Shown: positions 49,414-61,785 of the stretch, piece by piece
How positions within the stretch are numbered: the first letter of the stretch is position 1
How the letters are laid out: each line of letters opens with the position of its first letter
Source: Gymnogyps californianus
Lineage: Eukaryota > Chordata > Aves > Accipitriformes > Cathartidae
Assembly: GCF_018139145.2 (NCBI RefSeq)
Contig: NC_059486.1
Span: 10,168,001-10,232,000 of the forward strand
Direction of reading: 5' to 3'
Length of the DNA: 64,000 nucleotides
Made by a program: the position numbers and the translations under genes
The notes under the pieces: model-generated
What the model saw: the letters and a program-made list of their open reading frames with translations, nothing else
Databases searched by the model: none
Told to the model about the DNA's origin: nothing

Positions 49414-50761
49414 GTGAGTACAAGAATCCTTACTCAAGCCTTTTTTATCGCTTTTCTCCCCTATAGGTATATGAAGTTCAGCTGAAGTCTAGAAGGAGAA
49501 AAAGATCTGTGATTTTATGTCAGCTTCATGCTGTGGTAGTTTATATCAGGAAAACTGAAACTTTGCAGGCATGGTATTTATTCAGTTCTTTTACATAATT
49601 CCCAGGGTTGAATACAGTAAAACATGTAAGTTGAGCAATTAAATTAATGAAGAGTGCCACAGTTGTTTTAGTAATTTAATATAAGATGAAGAGGGGGCGA
49701 TGACTGTGGAATGATTCATTTCTGATGCACACCCACAAATTAGCAGTCCTTGTGCTTGCTTTTGTGTGTGTAATTTTGCACTTCAACAGAGAATTATAAA
49801 CTGTAATTGGTTCACAACAGAAAATACAAAGGTTCAATGGCCTCCTCACTGCAGGGAAAAACTGTGCTGAGAAATTTGCTTCAGCTTCTTTATGTCCTTT
49901 AAAAGACAGATGATCAAGGGCTCAAAGTTCTCAATGACATTTAAATGATGGATATAGCAAGAGTGCAGTAAGGTCCAGAAAGCCTGCTTAGGCTTCTGCA
50001 ATTTGGGAGCTGCAATACTTAAAGAAATGAGGCTTTGACTGAAACAGGGTGCTTGAAGGTCAGGAAATTTTCCAGTATGGTAGAATAAGATACCTGAATC
50101 CTGCACGTGATGCAGGCTCTGACTAGACCTTGCTAAATAGTGGGAACCACCAGCTATGGGGTTTCTCTCAATCCCAGCCCCATGGGGCTGCATGCTGAGT
50201 GCTTCTCTATTCTGCAAATTCACAGTCTGGACTCCTTTTCTGCAAATAACAGGCCACCTTTTGTGAAATACTTATAGCTAAACCCCTCACTCAGTATGCG
50301 GGAGGGCAGGATGTCAACTTCTGCTCCTTTGACTGTTCACTATACAGAAGTAGACCAAAAGCCAGAACTAGTCATACGAGACAGTCTTCCTAGTCTCTCT
50401 TTGTGTCTCAGCTGCAAGGCCACGTTCCTGTTGGCTTGCTTGCTCTCCCCTGTCCTCCTAAATCTTGTGCCCTTGGCTGCAGAGTGAGGTAGCCATGGCA
50501 GGGCTGGGTAGCCCAGTGGCTGAATGAGGCCGGTGAAGCTGGATGGATCCCCTTCTACTGATGAGAGCAATGAATCTCCAACCTTACTCTTGCAGAGGAA
50601 GTGCCTTTCCTGCTAAACTACTATGCAATCTGGGCACCAGCACCAATCTCAGCTGTCACCTGTGAATAGTGTTGCAGTGGTTGTATTTGTTTTGAAATGT
50701 GAAATGTTGGCAGTGTATCTTGGGTCTTGTTTGAGCACTCCCATGGGATTTTTTTAGATAT

Positions 50762-50806
50762 TTCCTACCCTGTCCCTGGATCCCAGGTCTGGGACAGGGG
50801 TAGGAA
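50762..50806. repeat. Imperfect hairpin-forming inverted repeat
   Basis: The left arm TTCCTACCCTGTCCC and the right arm GGGACAGGGGTAGGAA pair over 15 bp with one bulged G, around a 14-nt loop. It is too short for a typical pre-microRNA, and no transposon with these ends was recognised. Confidence 0.75.
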
Positions 50807-51400
50807 CCATCTTCCTAATCTTTGGTGCTTCTGTGCAAATGTTAGTTTAACATTTACACAACTTTTCAGTGCAACATATTGGAACTGAATTAGTTTGGAG
50901 GGACCAAATTTATCTGGTAAATACTTGGACATTTAATGTGTGCAATTCACATCCTACTGCAGATTAACTGCCACCAGTTCCCAGATCAGCTCAGATGTAT
51001 GTTCAACAGTCTTTGCGGTGACTGCAACATAGATATACTGCACTTTCCAACAGGAAAGAATAGTGCTTCCCTCCTAAGCAGGGTTGCAGTGAGGTAAGAA
51101 ACATTGTTAGGTGTGTTGGTATGCTAGCAAAGAGTAGTTGGATGGATGCTAGCATAATATTGTATAATATCTAGGAATCTCAATTTCTAGTAATCTTACC
51201 TTGCTTCAAACTCTGACACCAAAGTCTATCCCAAGGTCAGGTCATATGTGGGGACGTGGGAGACAGTGGAACAAATGATCTGTACAGCTACACTCCAGAC
51301 CTGTTAGCTATAGGACATAAAACTTGGACCCATTTTGCTACAGACTGCATGTCTATTTTCAGATCAGAAATTAAAAAAGATTAGAATGGCATGCGGCAGC

Positions 51401-51405
<5 letters not shown>

Positions 51406-51431
<26 letters not shown>
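51406..51431. repeat. (TA)n microsatellite
   Basis: About 13 perfect TA units followed by an A-run and a few more TA. Confidence 0.9.
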
Positions 51432-51437
<6 letters not shown>

Positions 51438-54400
51438 ATATAAAGACGTTCTGAACATATGAGGTTCTCTTGTCTTTGGCTTTTTTAATTTTGATTTTGC
51501 TCTCTGATTGCCTTTGGAGTCTCTGTAGGGCTTTCTTGCATTTGCAGGGAATTTACATTTTAAATTGCATGCGATGTGCTCTCTTTCCACTACTCTAATT
51601 TGGAAATGTCATTTTGATTATTAGCATTTTTTCAACACAAGTCAAGGTACTTTGCTCCTTTCTAGCCACATAGCTTCCGTTTTCCCCCCAAATCTATTTA
51701 CTTTCCAATATGCTTTAGAATCCCTTTCTATAGGCAGATATTTAATTTTCAGTTGTTCCCTTCACTTGCAGATTAGCTTATTTTGTCTAATTATTTCTCC
51801 TTTTTAATATTTGTACTTCAAGGGAAATGGGAAGACACGTGCTATCTGATTTTTTCACATTCTGAAGTTTATTTTAATTGACACCGCTGTTCAGTGAAAA
51901 CCAGCCAATTCCTTTCCAGCTCTTGCTCTTCTCCAAGGTGAGCTGGAGGGGATGTAGACCATCCCTTGTCACCAATGGAAGCTAGGGGCTGTTGCAGCCT
52001 GGCTGTCCTACAGGGAGCCCTGCACAGCACCAGCCTCCAGCCCAACTCTTTCATCTTCTTTGGCTTCTCTAATTCCAGTTTCTGTGTAATGTTTATTCCT
52101 GGCCGCCATTGTTCACAGGCACTTTGATACTTGCAAAACCTCTCAAGAAAAAACAATACATAGAACACCATCTCAATCACTATCTCTGTTTCTTAATGAC
52201 ATTGAACAGCTTTTCTAAAACTAAACAAGTGTCTTGCACAGTTTAGTTAGTTGTAGCAAGGCTTCAAAAGATAGAGTTCACGTCAGATACTGTTGGCTTG
52301 TAGCCACCTACCTTGTTGATGTTGCCTTCTTGCCGTTCTTTGTCTACCTGCTTAGAATTTCATTTACATGAAACATACATCATGACACAGAATTTTATGA
52401 CAAATAGTTCTTGGAGGAATTTGAATGTTTTCTCCCCTTACCCGAGTAAGCACTAATACAAATTCACAGGTGTAGGCATTATCGAGGTTGGTATCTATCT
52501 ACTCCGTTGAATGTGAGTCTTTGTGACTGCTAATTGTGTCCTGATGAAATAGTTGTGATTGCACCTTTGGGAATAATTCCTATTTTGGGAACTTTAAAGC
52601 ATAGATTGAATCAAATGGAATTTTTGTTTAGTGTTTCAAAATGGTACTGTTAATGATGGTATGGAGACATTCCTTTTTACACACAGTGGATTACAGAAAT
52701 TTACAGAAGAAAATGTTCTTTCTGTTGGAGAAACAGAGACAAGGAAGACATAAAGACATGTCAAGTCTTTATCCTGAAAAATTAAAATCTGTGCCATTTA
52801 TAAACATAGCTGTTACAGTAACTATTTCTCTTCTACTGGATTTAATTATTCTCTCCAGTGTAGTTTAAAAAGCCCCCAATATTTTATAGCTGTGGACAGC
52901 AGCTGATTCTATGCACAGGCTTGCATTTGTGGTTGGACCACCTTTAATATTTATTTGCTATTTCTTTGTTGGATTTCAGCAAAAATCAGTTCGTAGGAAT
53001 GACTTTTATTATTCTTATCAGTTTACAGCTCCATAATGTTTGCTTATGTGCTCATTCAATTGAAGACAATACCTGTTTCCATTACAAATAAGGGAGAGAG
53101 AAGTGGCTTATATAAGGGTTCTCTTGTCCTAGACTTCATTTTAAGTGAGTCCTAGAGCAGTAAAGATATTTAGACAAACAATTTAGATTTATATCTGTAT
53201 ATTTAGCTTTTGACTCTTATAGAGGGCTATTGAATTTCTTCATGTCTTCTCGAGTAAGGCAGTGTTCAGTGGGAGAGGGAGTTTCAGAGTCTGACTATTG
53301 AAGTCAAAAGAAATTCACTTTAGTTATGTGGATAAGGAAAAAGAAAGTTGTGAGCTCTTGCTAAAAAAAAATGAGGTTAAGGAGTACTGGTTGTTTACAC
53401 AACGTATAGTTGTACAACGTACTAGTAGCCATTGCAATTGTGTTTGATTAACAGTTCCTACTTGATTTTCCACTACCTTTGGGGATACCTGCAAGCTAAC
53501 TTCGAGCTGCCTGCCAGGACAGAGAGCAGGGGCAGACGTACAGCTCACCTGAGCTGGCAAATAGTAGATTGCAGTGCAGCAGCATGCTGGTAACAAAGCA
53601 TCTGATATTTCTTTCCCAGGAACAATGACTTCATGCACTTTCAGTCATTTGAGAGAGAGAGACACCATTTCATGCTTCTCATGAGCATCAAGTAACTAAT
53701 ACAGCTAATACCTTATATCTCATATCTATATGTGTGTATATATATGCCTATAACTGTCTAGGACACACAGGTATTCTAAAGTTTGGTTTTGTTTCATTTA
53801 TGTGGTTGTTGCCTTCCTAATTTGAGCTTCTAACTACAATCCCAGATGATATTGAAGAATTATTTCCTCTATTAAAAACCCAGAACCTACTAATATTATT
53901 AATACTGCTGATGTTATCCTTCCTTGAAGGGGCTGCTCGGCAGTGCTGGTGGTGCTGTCCCAGATGCAGCTGCCTAGCAACCTCTCTTGTAAAGTTTTAG
54001 ACTGGAGCTCTTGGCTAGCACCTCTCCTCATCTGGGTTTTCTTTATTCTATCACCAAACCATGCATTAAAAGCTGTCTCATCCGTTTTGCCTTCAGGAAT
54101 GCTGGCAAGGGTGGGTGTCACCTGTCAGGTCTGACTTTCATTATTAGTTCATCTTAATGTGTATTTTTGCCCTCTTCCTTTTCATTTTTTTTTCTCCTTT
54201 TTTTTTCTTTGTTTTGGTAGTACAGGGGACAATAGGGGCTATAGTGATCGTGAATAAATTACTGCAGTAGTGCCAGTTACATGGTCTTTCTGGACCATGG
54301 AGAGAGTCTGACAGGAAGAGTGTATATGGTCAACTTGTACAAACAGCCATTGCAGAGATTTCACTAGGAAACACACAGAGAAAAAAGAGATAATAAACAC

Positions 54401-55026
54401 AAAGGAGTTCTCTTACTCTATTAATATGCATAATAGGAGCTATTTCCTGAGGCATGTCTTTATTTTAATAGAGTAATTTGGAGTATTTTTGAAAACATAT
54501 GTAATTAACATCGATTTTTTTTTCACCATGACACTATTTAAGGTACCTAAATGAGAGCCCGAGATGTGCTTTTCTTGTATTCTCTGAGAGAGTACTCCAA
54601 CATATGCACTTCACTTTCTCAGGTGGAAAATGCTTTGTCTGACATCCCTTTGCAAGCTCACATGAATGTCTCCTTTCTCTCACTTTACCACAGTGGTGAT
54701 TAATGTACTTTCTGAACCAGTGAGATAGATACTCACATTCCTACAAATCCTTTTTATTACTGCTACTTTTATTAAGTATCCATGCCCCATTGTGCTACGC
54801 ATTACACAGATGCAAATTTTCAAATTGCTCAGGATTGGCTTTCATATGTACAATTAGACTGGAGTGTCCCCAAATTCTCAGAGGTTAGCAACCAATTGTG
54901 CCTGCAGTTTGGATCTCAGAAAGCTGGTTTTCTCTGGCTACTTTCCAAAACACAATAGCAGATCACCACAGCACATATCCTGGTTACTGGTCCTGTGCCT
55001 ATCTAATTTGTGTCTCTGTGTTCAAG

Positions 55027-55104
55027 GCATTGATGTTCCTTCCTGGAGCCGCTCTCTGGGGTTTCTCCCCAGCAAAGAATGCTGGGTCATGCCTCCTCCC
55101 TCCT
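55027..55104 (+). other. Candidate 78-nt exon
   Basis: The acceptor is CTAATTTGTGTCTCTGTGTTCAAG, with a branch-like CTAAT about 20 nt upstream; the donor is CCT/GTAAGA, which lacks the preferred G before GT. Two frames are open across all 78 nt (26 codons), and neither peptide is recognised. It is the first of a run of splice-like signals in 55.0-56.9 kb on this strand. It may be chance. Confidence 0.25.
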
Positions 55105-55302
55105 GTAAGACTGGAAAGCAGTAGGGACACGCACCCACACCAAGCAGCTGGAAAGACCTACAACCCCTATTTCAGATATAATACAAGCATCTCTACTTGC
55201 CAAATGGTTCTCCAGAGGTGACCCCAAATAAGAAATAGCTCACAGACTGAACAGTTTAGGTCCTACGCTGGCCAGATGTGCAAAGAGCATGCATACTGGT
55301 GT

Positions 55303-55375
55303 GCCATTCCTATTTACCAGATGAGAAACTGAGGCATAGAGAGCTTATGTGCCTTGCTCAAGGCCAAAGTAAGTT
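55303..55375 (+). mobile_element. MIR-like SINE core
   Basis: CATTCCTATTTACCAGATGA, then GAAACTGAGGCATAGAGAGC, then GTGCCTTGCTCAAGG match the MIR/CORE-SINE core (ACAGATGAGGAAACTGAGGC, AGAGAGGTTAAGT, CTTGCCCAAGGTC) with modest divergence. Its head and tail are not clear. Confidence 0.65.
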
Positions 55376-56500
55376 TATTGCAAAACTAGCAACACTAGGA
55401 GTTGCCCAAATTTCCTCAGTTTTTATGATTAATTTACTTCCTAATCATTTTCTTATTTTTCATTCATAAAATGCTATGAATAAATCCAATGCTGAATTTA
55501 TCTTTCTTGTATTTATTTACTTTTGGCACGTTGTGGCATTTAACAGTAGACAGCACTGCAGACTCTTAATTGCCCTAGCAGGTGAGCTGAGAGTTGTTGC
55601 AGGAGTTTCCAGAACGGACTCTTGTTTTAAGATCTCCTTCCTTACGCTTCCCTCTGCTTTTGCAGAATACTGTTTTTTCCATTTTTCATTACTGTGACAT
55701 CTCACTGAAGGCAGAGAGGTGACGTTGCAACTAATGCTGCTGTGAGGATTATCTGGCAGCTGAGAGACTGATGGCCCCATCACTCTCTTCCTAGGTGGAA
55801 CAAGTTTCCAGCACCGCAGGAGAAACAGTCTCTGAGAGGAGGTGGGAGGTCTGCTCTCCTGTTTGTACCCAGAAATGGGTACACCAGCTTCTGGGGGGAG
55901 GGATGAGAAAGCAGAGAATATACCTTTGAAATTTACTGCCCAGGTGCAAAATGAATGGAAGAAACTTGGAATGCAAAATGAATTTTCTCATAACAGCTAT
56001 AGAAAAAGAATACAGCTGCTGATAAATGCTCTTGTTTTGTAAGTGCAACGTTCTTTGTCAGCTCCATGCTTTCAGCTCTCAAAAGCTCAGGAGAATTGCT
56101 GTGAATGATGTGCTCAGGATTTTTAGGAGCTATGCTCTTCCTTACACTTGCATCTCTCCCTTATGTTATTTATGTGAGGTTAGACGCACACATTATTTCA
56201 ACCCCAAGAGAAATAGGCCAGCTCATTTCAGCATTTCAAAAGTAGATGAAAAGGAGACCAGATAGTTTAGAAACTATTTTAAGGCTCACACATTAAAGAT
56301 TCTCCTGAGATAATGAATCTGTCCTTGTTTTCAGAGGCGGATGCAGAACATTATTTTTGTACCAGAAACTTTCAAAAGAAAACCAGAACTGTCTTCTTAA
56401 AATTAAAACAAAATTGTTGTCTGCTAGGATCTATACAGTAGAGGCCAGCTCATTTGCTCCAAATGCAGTACAGGCTCATCCTAACCACTGTCTTTCCCAG

Positions 56501-56631
56501 GGTCCTGGCATACAGCCTTTGAGACCCTCATCTGAGGCAATGCAGCCAACTGCAGGGGGGTCACCAGTCACCGCTGCCTTGGGTGGGGTGAAGCCTGGAA
56601 AGTGTGGGGAGCTCCTCAGTCCCATCACTCG
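56501..56631 (+). other. Candidate 131-nt exon
   Basis: This is the best splice-bounded interval in the window. It has a consensus branch site CTAAC at 56,481-56,485, a pyrimidine tract CACTGTCTTTCCCAG ending at 56,500, and a donor TCG/GTGAGTAAG. Exactly one frame is open throughout, giving 43 residues (it begins GPGIQPLRPS and ends LLSPITR), while the other two frames stop early. The peptide is glycine/proline-rich and unrecognised. The interval is more GC-rich than its surroundings, and an AATAAA lies 0.3 kb downstream at 56,922. It may belong to a noncoding RNA or to an unknown gene, or be chance. Confidence 0.35.
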
Positions 56632-56921
56632 GTGAGTAAGGAAAAGAAAAGCCCAGACATGCCCAAAGACTCCAGGTGGAGAATGAAAAGTGCTGCCTCA
56701 ACTAAACTGAATTTACGTGTGTTTTTCCTGGTCTCTGAAGATATTTCAGAGAACTGCTTAAAAAAGCAGATCAAAATGAATGAAACAAAGTTCAGTTTTT
56801 TTAGTTGGGATCAATCTATCAAAACGTGAACAAAAAGTTCATGTTCTCCTAAACACAGACATCCAAATTCCGCCTCTGGTGAGGAGTCACTCTGACCTCA
56901 CTCTGCAGCCTGCACTGGTGA

Positions 56922-56927
56922 AATAAA
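56922..56927 (+). promoter_or_regulatory. AATAAA with T-rich downstream stretch
   Basis: A canonical polyadenylation hexamer followed 20-40 bp later by a GT/T-rich stretch (GTTTGCATTTTATTTCTTTT). The hexamer is common by chance in AT-rich DNA; it is listed because it lies downstream of the candidate exons. Confidence 0.2.
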
Positions 56928-58830
56928 GAAGCTTGCGGCAAAGCGTTTGCATTTTATTTCTTTTTGAAATGAAGCAGAAAGTCTCCCTTTTGTGGATATG
57001 AGTTCTTGAGACACCTGGGCTCCTAAGCCCTTTCTCAAGCACTTGAGCTCTCTACCGTAGAAGTAGGCCTGAAGATTTGGCAGTGCACCATAGCACAGAA
57101 AGTATGGTTAGTGAGATAAATTGTCTAAAAATGTTAAAATTAGTGGTTTTTTTATTTTGCAGGATATTAAAACTTATTCCATTTAGAAAATCTCTGGAAA
57201 ATGGAAGAGTGAATTTGCAGTAAAGGTAGGAAAGCTTGGCCATGATGTTAGCAAGGAAAACATCAAGTCCATATTTTCCAAGCACAGTTAAGAAATCCTG
57301 ATGCTTGTGTAATTTTGAGCATTGGAGAATAAGGTATAATCTTGCACTGGAAAGTTTGTGGGCTTGTTAACTAAGTCATTTCTGTCTTACTAAATTTGCA
57401 AAACTAAGAAATTGTGCAGTACAAGCTTGCCTTATTCAGTAACTTGGAGTATATAAAATCACTCCTGATTAAAGTCAGTGGATAGGCAGCATGCATTGTT
57501 TTGTTTCATTTATTAAGATCATTAATGACCGATATGCAGGCATACTAGGTTGCATGCTTGTTCTGCACTTCAGCCTGCATCAAACAGATTTTCCATGTGC
57601 TGAGATGCTGTGGCTGAGAGAGCAGAACCCATGTGTTGCTGCCATTTCATTTATTCCCTGAATTGGTATGAGTCACCTAGCAAAGCAATGGGAAAATTTT
57701 CAGGGACGTGTCTGTGTGTTTTTAGAAGATAACAGTATACCAAGAGTAGCTAAAGAGATGTGCTTCTGTTTAATCAATAAACAGATAGCGTGGAAAGTTT
57801 TACCCAGCTGACTGTATATATGAAGAATCCAGAGAATATGTATCACAGCTCTGTGTGCAGTGCTGCACAGGTAGAGAGTTGTAAGCATCACAACACTGAA
57901 ATCAGGATCCTTTCTTAATTAAACATTATGCTTTCTTTCATTGATGTTGATTTTTACAGTATTTTGTGGCACATGAAAATCATGAAATTCAGGCTCAAGT
58001 GGCCATTTTAGTGAGAGTTTAAATCCATGATGTTCAGTCCCATGGGAGCTGCCTATCCTAACGCACTGTTCATACCGCACTGTTTTGCCAATGGACAAGC
58101 ATGGGAACTGCTGGGAACAGTCATGACTGTAAAGCAGGAAACAACTCTAAAGATACAAACATCTTTAGAAAGGAATTTGGACACCCAATGCCCATTTATT
58201 TTTAATAGGACGTAAATCCGTGAATTTGTAGATGTCTCTGATAATCTCATCCTGGTTCATTGGGGAAATCTGCCAAAAAGTGTGGCCAATTGCTTGTGCT
58301 GGAATTACTGTCATTGGTTTTGTTTGAAGGGAGAAGGAAGGGGATGGATTTTTCCAAACGCCTGCCAAACGGGACTGACCTGGAGCAGACACCCCCTGAA
58401 AAGCTACATTTTCAGGAGTTTGTTTTAAAAGAATTATGCTGTAGAACACAGAGTTCTTCTGAAGACCGAACTTGCAAATCATGTAGTGTCACCTTGGAGT
58501 GATATTTTATACTGTGACATTCATTGCTACTCTAGCTTTCCCAGTGACTGTATAAATTGCTTTTGCAAGCAGAAATTTATTGCATATATGTGATGTACCT
58601 CTCTTAATTTTGCCCCTCCATCACTCCCTCAACTCCTCCCCAAAACAGATGTTGCTATAAAGTGATATGTCATTTGTTCCTGAACTTTTCTTAATGATTG
58701 TGGTGGCATTTCTAATATTTCTTAGAGGCAAGTGCAGCAGCTGCCACCGTAATTGTTTCACTAAGTCAATGAAATACATTTTACCACAAAAAAAAATCCA
58801 GCTATGATTTAATAATTTTTGTTTCCCTTG

Positions 58831-58851
58831 TTCAGCACCAGAGCTGGACAG
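58831..58851 (+). promoter_or_regulatory. RE1-like site with widened spacing
   Basis: TTCAGCACC, an exact left half of the REST/NRSF element, is followed after 6 bp (canonically 2) by GGACAG, the core of the right half. The last bases of the right half are not conserved. REST is known to accept some expanded spacings, but this exact one is not a standard class. Confidence 0.3.
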
Positions 58852-61586
58852 TCATTCTGGTCAGTCTGAATATTCCTCATTCCTGAATCCCAGGATCCTA
58901 CAAAACTCAGTGCTATGTGCTTTTTGTTACGCATGTTGAACAAATATCTCACAGATTTGAACAATTTTGCTAGACTAACTTGTCAGGAGACATTTTGACT
59001 TTATTTCTTTGTCCTGTTTTAAATTCTCCTCCTTAACTAGCCCTTATGCAGACCCATCATACTTAACCCAGATGGATTTTCTCTAAGGCATATTTGGGCT
59101 TCCTTTCTGGTATAGCTTTCTTAAGGTGAGATCTGTCATTCTGGTTTATCTGTTGTTTTTTTTCCTTCTTTTTTTTCTTTTTTCTGATTCTTCTTGAACA
59201 GATTCATAGTAAAGGATTCAGGTAAATTTCCCAACTACTCTGTAGTGTCTTTGGGCTTTATTTTCTTTTTTTTTCTACTGAAGTGTTGAAATAGAATTAA
59301 AAAGTCTTACACATGCTTTCTACTACAAACAAAGATCAAGTAAGATGTAAAACAGTCCATACTTCCTTTGACCTTGGTCCCACCCTTTCTTCACCCTTCA
59401 CATCTTATGCAAAAGCTATACTCCAAGCCAATAGTGAATTTCTTTCATTGATCACAACACCAATTTATATGAAGTTTATTTTTAATGTCCCAGCATAGCT
59501 TCTCAGTAATTTTCCTTATGCTTTTGAAAAATTGAAGTTGTTCATATCAATCACTCTGTACTTTTAAGCAATTAGCTGCTGTGAAAATATTTTTAGTCAT
59601 CTATTTTAAAGAACAAAATAACAACTCTACCTCCGTAAAGCACTACAATTGACCTGCTGAATTGGTCATCGTTCATTAGGTCATGGTTTGAGGAGCTGCA
59701 GGTATTTGGACATGGAGTTTTAATTTGATCCATCCATATCTAAATTCTCAAAATGTTACAGTCTCATCAGTGGTAAAATTATTAAATTATACATATTTTG
59801 GATATCTGGGATCACTGTCTTCTACACTGTCAGTTGCAACTGCCACTACAAAGCATTAATGTCATGATATCTTTTCTGTTAGCCATTTATAAAATGCCCA
59901 TAGCCGTAAGCATCGTTCTCAGGGACAAAGAGAAAACCAATCATAGTGCACTATTTAATAGCAATGTGTTTAATTCTAAATACTAATTAACACAAAAGCA
60001 TTGCTGAAATTAATGTCTGTTGCTAAGCCAAACCCCAGAAGTTGTGCAGTTTAAACTCTGATTCCAGTAAGCTTAGCAGTAGCCTGTGGGAAATGCAGAA
60101 GCTGTAACTAAAATATTGTTTCAATTTTTAGAAGAGGCCTTTGAAGACTTAGAGATATGACTTTGATATATTTGAGAGAAAATAATTACAATGAGCAATG
60201 ATTTCCAGTTTTGTTTTAGCATACTTGTGAAGCATTCAATCTGTACAATCATCTATATTTTTCCAAATTGAATTAGATAATAAAATGTCTGGAGTCAGAC
60301 AAGACCATTGCTTATTACATTGTCTCTGGGGAAAGGAGTATCTGCTAGAAGATTCTTGCTTCGTTTGGCTGCTGACTCATCCAGCTGATGTTATTTGAAT
60401 TTACACTAGAACTGAACCTGGTACTGAAACAATAAAATGTTTGTTCAAAAAAAAGGAGAAAGAGTAGGTGGAAAATTTTATTTTATGACAAGGAGACAAA
60501 TATCTGTAAACTGAAATGGTTGCAGGAAATGTAGGCTTTTTAGAAAAGAAAAAAAGATAAAAGATACTGAATAGGATCTTGAATCTTCTAGACTTAAAAT
60601 TCTAAACAATAACCCTGAGAATTTATGACTACATCATTTTGCATATCTCAAACCAGCATTTCCTTGTCCCACAAATAGAGACTTTTTCCAGTATTGATTA
60701 GTCTTTTCTGTTTCTCAGTGACTCAGATTCCTTGTTTATATCTACATCTATCTAGCTGTCTCAGGACATGAAGTTTCATTCTTAAAAGTGCAGATATGTT
60801 CTCTTGCAAATATCACAGTAGAATTTAGAAAGTGATGTTTACCCATGTCAGCTAAACAAAACCGCTCAGAACTGGCTATCTCTATGTTCAATGAAGTCAG
60901 TGGTAAAAAAATCCCACAAAATACGTTCTGTAAGATCTTGATGTGCTTGTAATATATGTCCATTTATAATTTTAGTGATGGATTTATGGATGTCAGAAAA
61001 TTTGGATAAACTCAGACATATAATTTATTCAATGGGCAGCTAATCCATGATAAGTACATCAGGCCCCAGGAAAGGAAACTGCAAAGTATTGCCCATGTTA
61101 ACAAATTAGTGATGTTATCTTGCCTTTTCAATTTCTTCAATTATCTTCATTTAGTTTTGACTATTTAATTATTCAAAGAAAATTGCTCCTTTTTAAATTT
61201 GCTGTTTAGCCTACTATTCACTGATGATATTAAAAAGAAACCAGGAATATTAGCTTCAGCATTCATTTTTCAGCATTAAGAGTATTAGTGTGTGTGTTTG
61301 TTTTTGACCAAAGTGAATGCCAGGCTACTATTTCTCATGTATTCCTTGTGATATGGCAATCCTATATCAAAAAAGACTTTAGAGTTGTTGCCTATATCTA
61401 CACATAGTAAAATGCATAATGGTGTTCTTTTATGTCACCTTTTCCTTGTTGAGCCTGGACAGAACTGTAGAAAGCTGCCTATCCCTATCCCAGCTACATG
61501 TCTTTTGAACTTCCCCTGAAAGCCAAGCTTTGCCTATCTTTTTCTGTGGGCTTTCATACTGTGAGACTTGATTCAGTTGTTCCTAA

Positions 61587-61632
61587 TTATTCAGATAACT
61601 GTTCAGATAATTGTTCAGATTATTCAGATAAC
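61587..61632. repeat. TTCAGATAA tandem repeat
   Basis: Four copies of TTCAGAT(A/T)A, each separated by a few bases, followed by an A-run of about 13. Confidence 0.8.
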
Positions 61633-61768
61633 CAAAAAAAAAAAAATTAATTTGGACTGCTTTCATCCCTTTTTCTGAGAGGTCTTAGAGGAGTACTCAG
61701 AGAAAAATGGGTCAAATCTCAGAAGACACTTAATGAGGCAGATATTGACCCAGTTCAGGGGGAAAGAA

Positions 61769-61785
61769 ACAACAACAACAACAAA
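61769..61785. repeat. (AAC)n microsatellite
   Basis: About five AAC units followed by an A-run. Confidence 0.85.

Larger units (their letters stand above)
49414..55026. other. Gene-free unique DNA
   Basis: No recognised gene. It includes an inverted repeat at 50,762-50,806, a (TA)n run at 51,406-51,431, a locally GC-richer patch at about 51,900-52,130, a (TA/TG)n patch near 53,725-53,750 and another GC-richer patch near 53,470-53,600. Open frames up to 125 codons (minus strand, 49,846-50,223) have no recognisable motif. Confidence 0.65.

Noticed and set aside
49846..50223. 125-codon minus-strand open frame
   Set aside because: It matches no family I can recognise, lacks flanking splice or promoter signals, and is plausible by chance.
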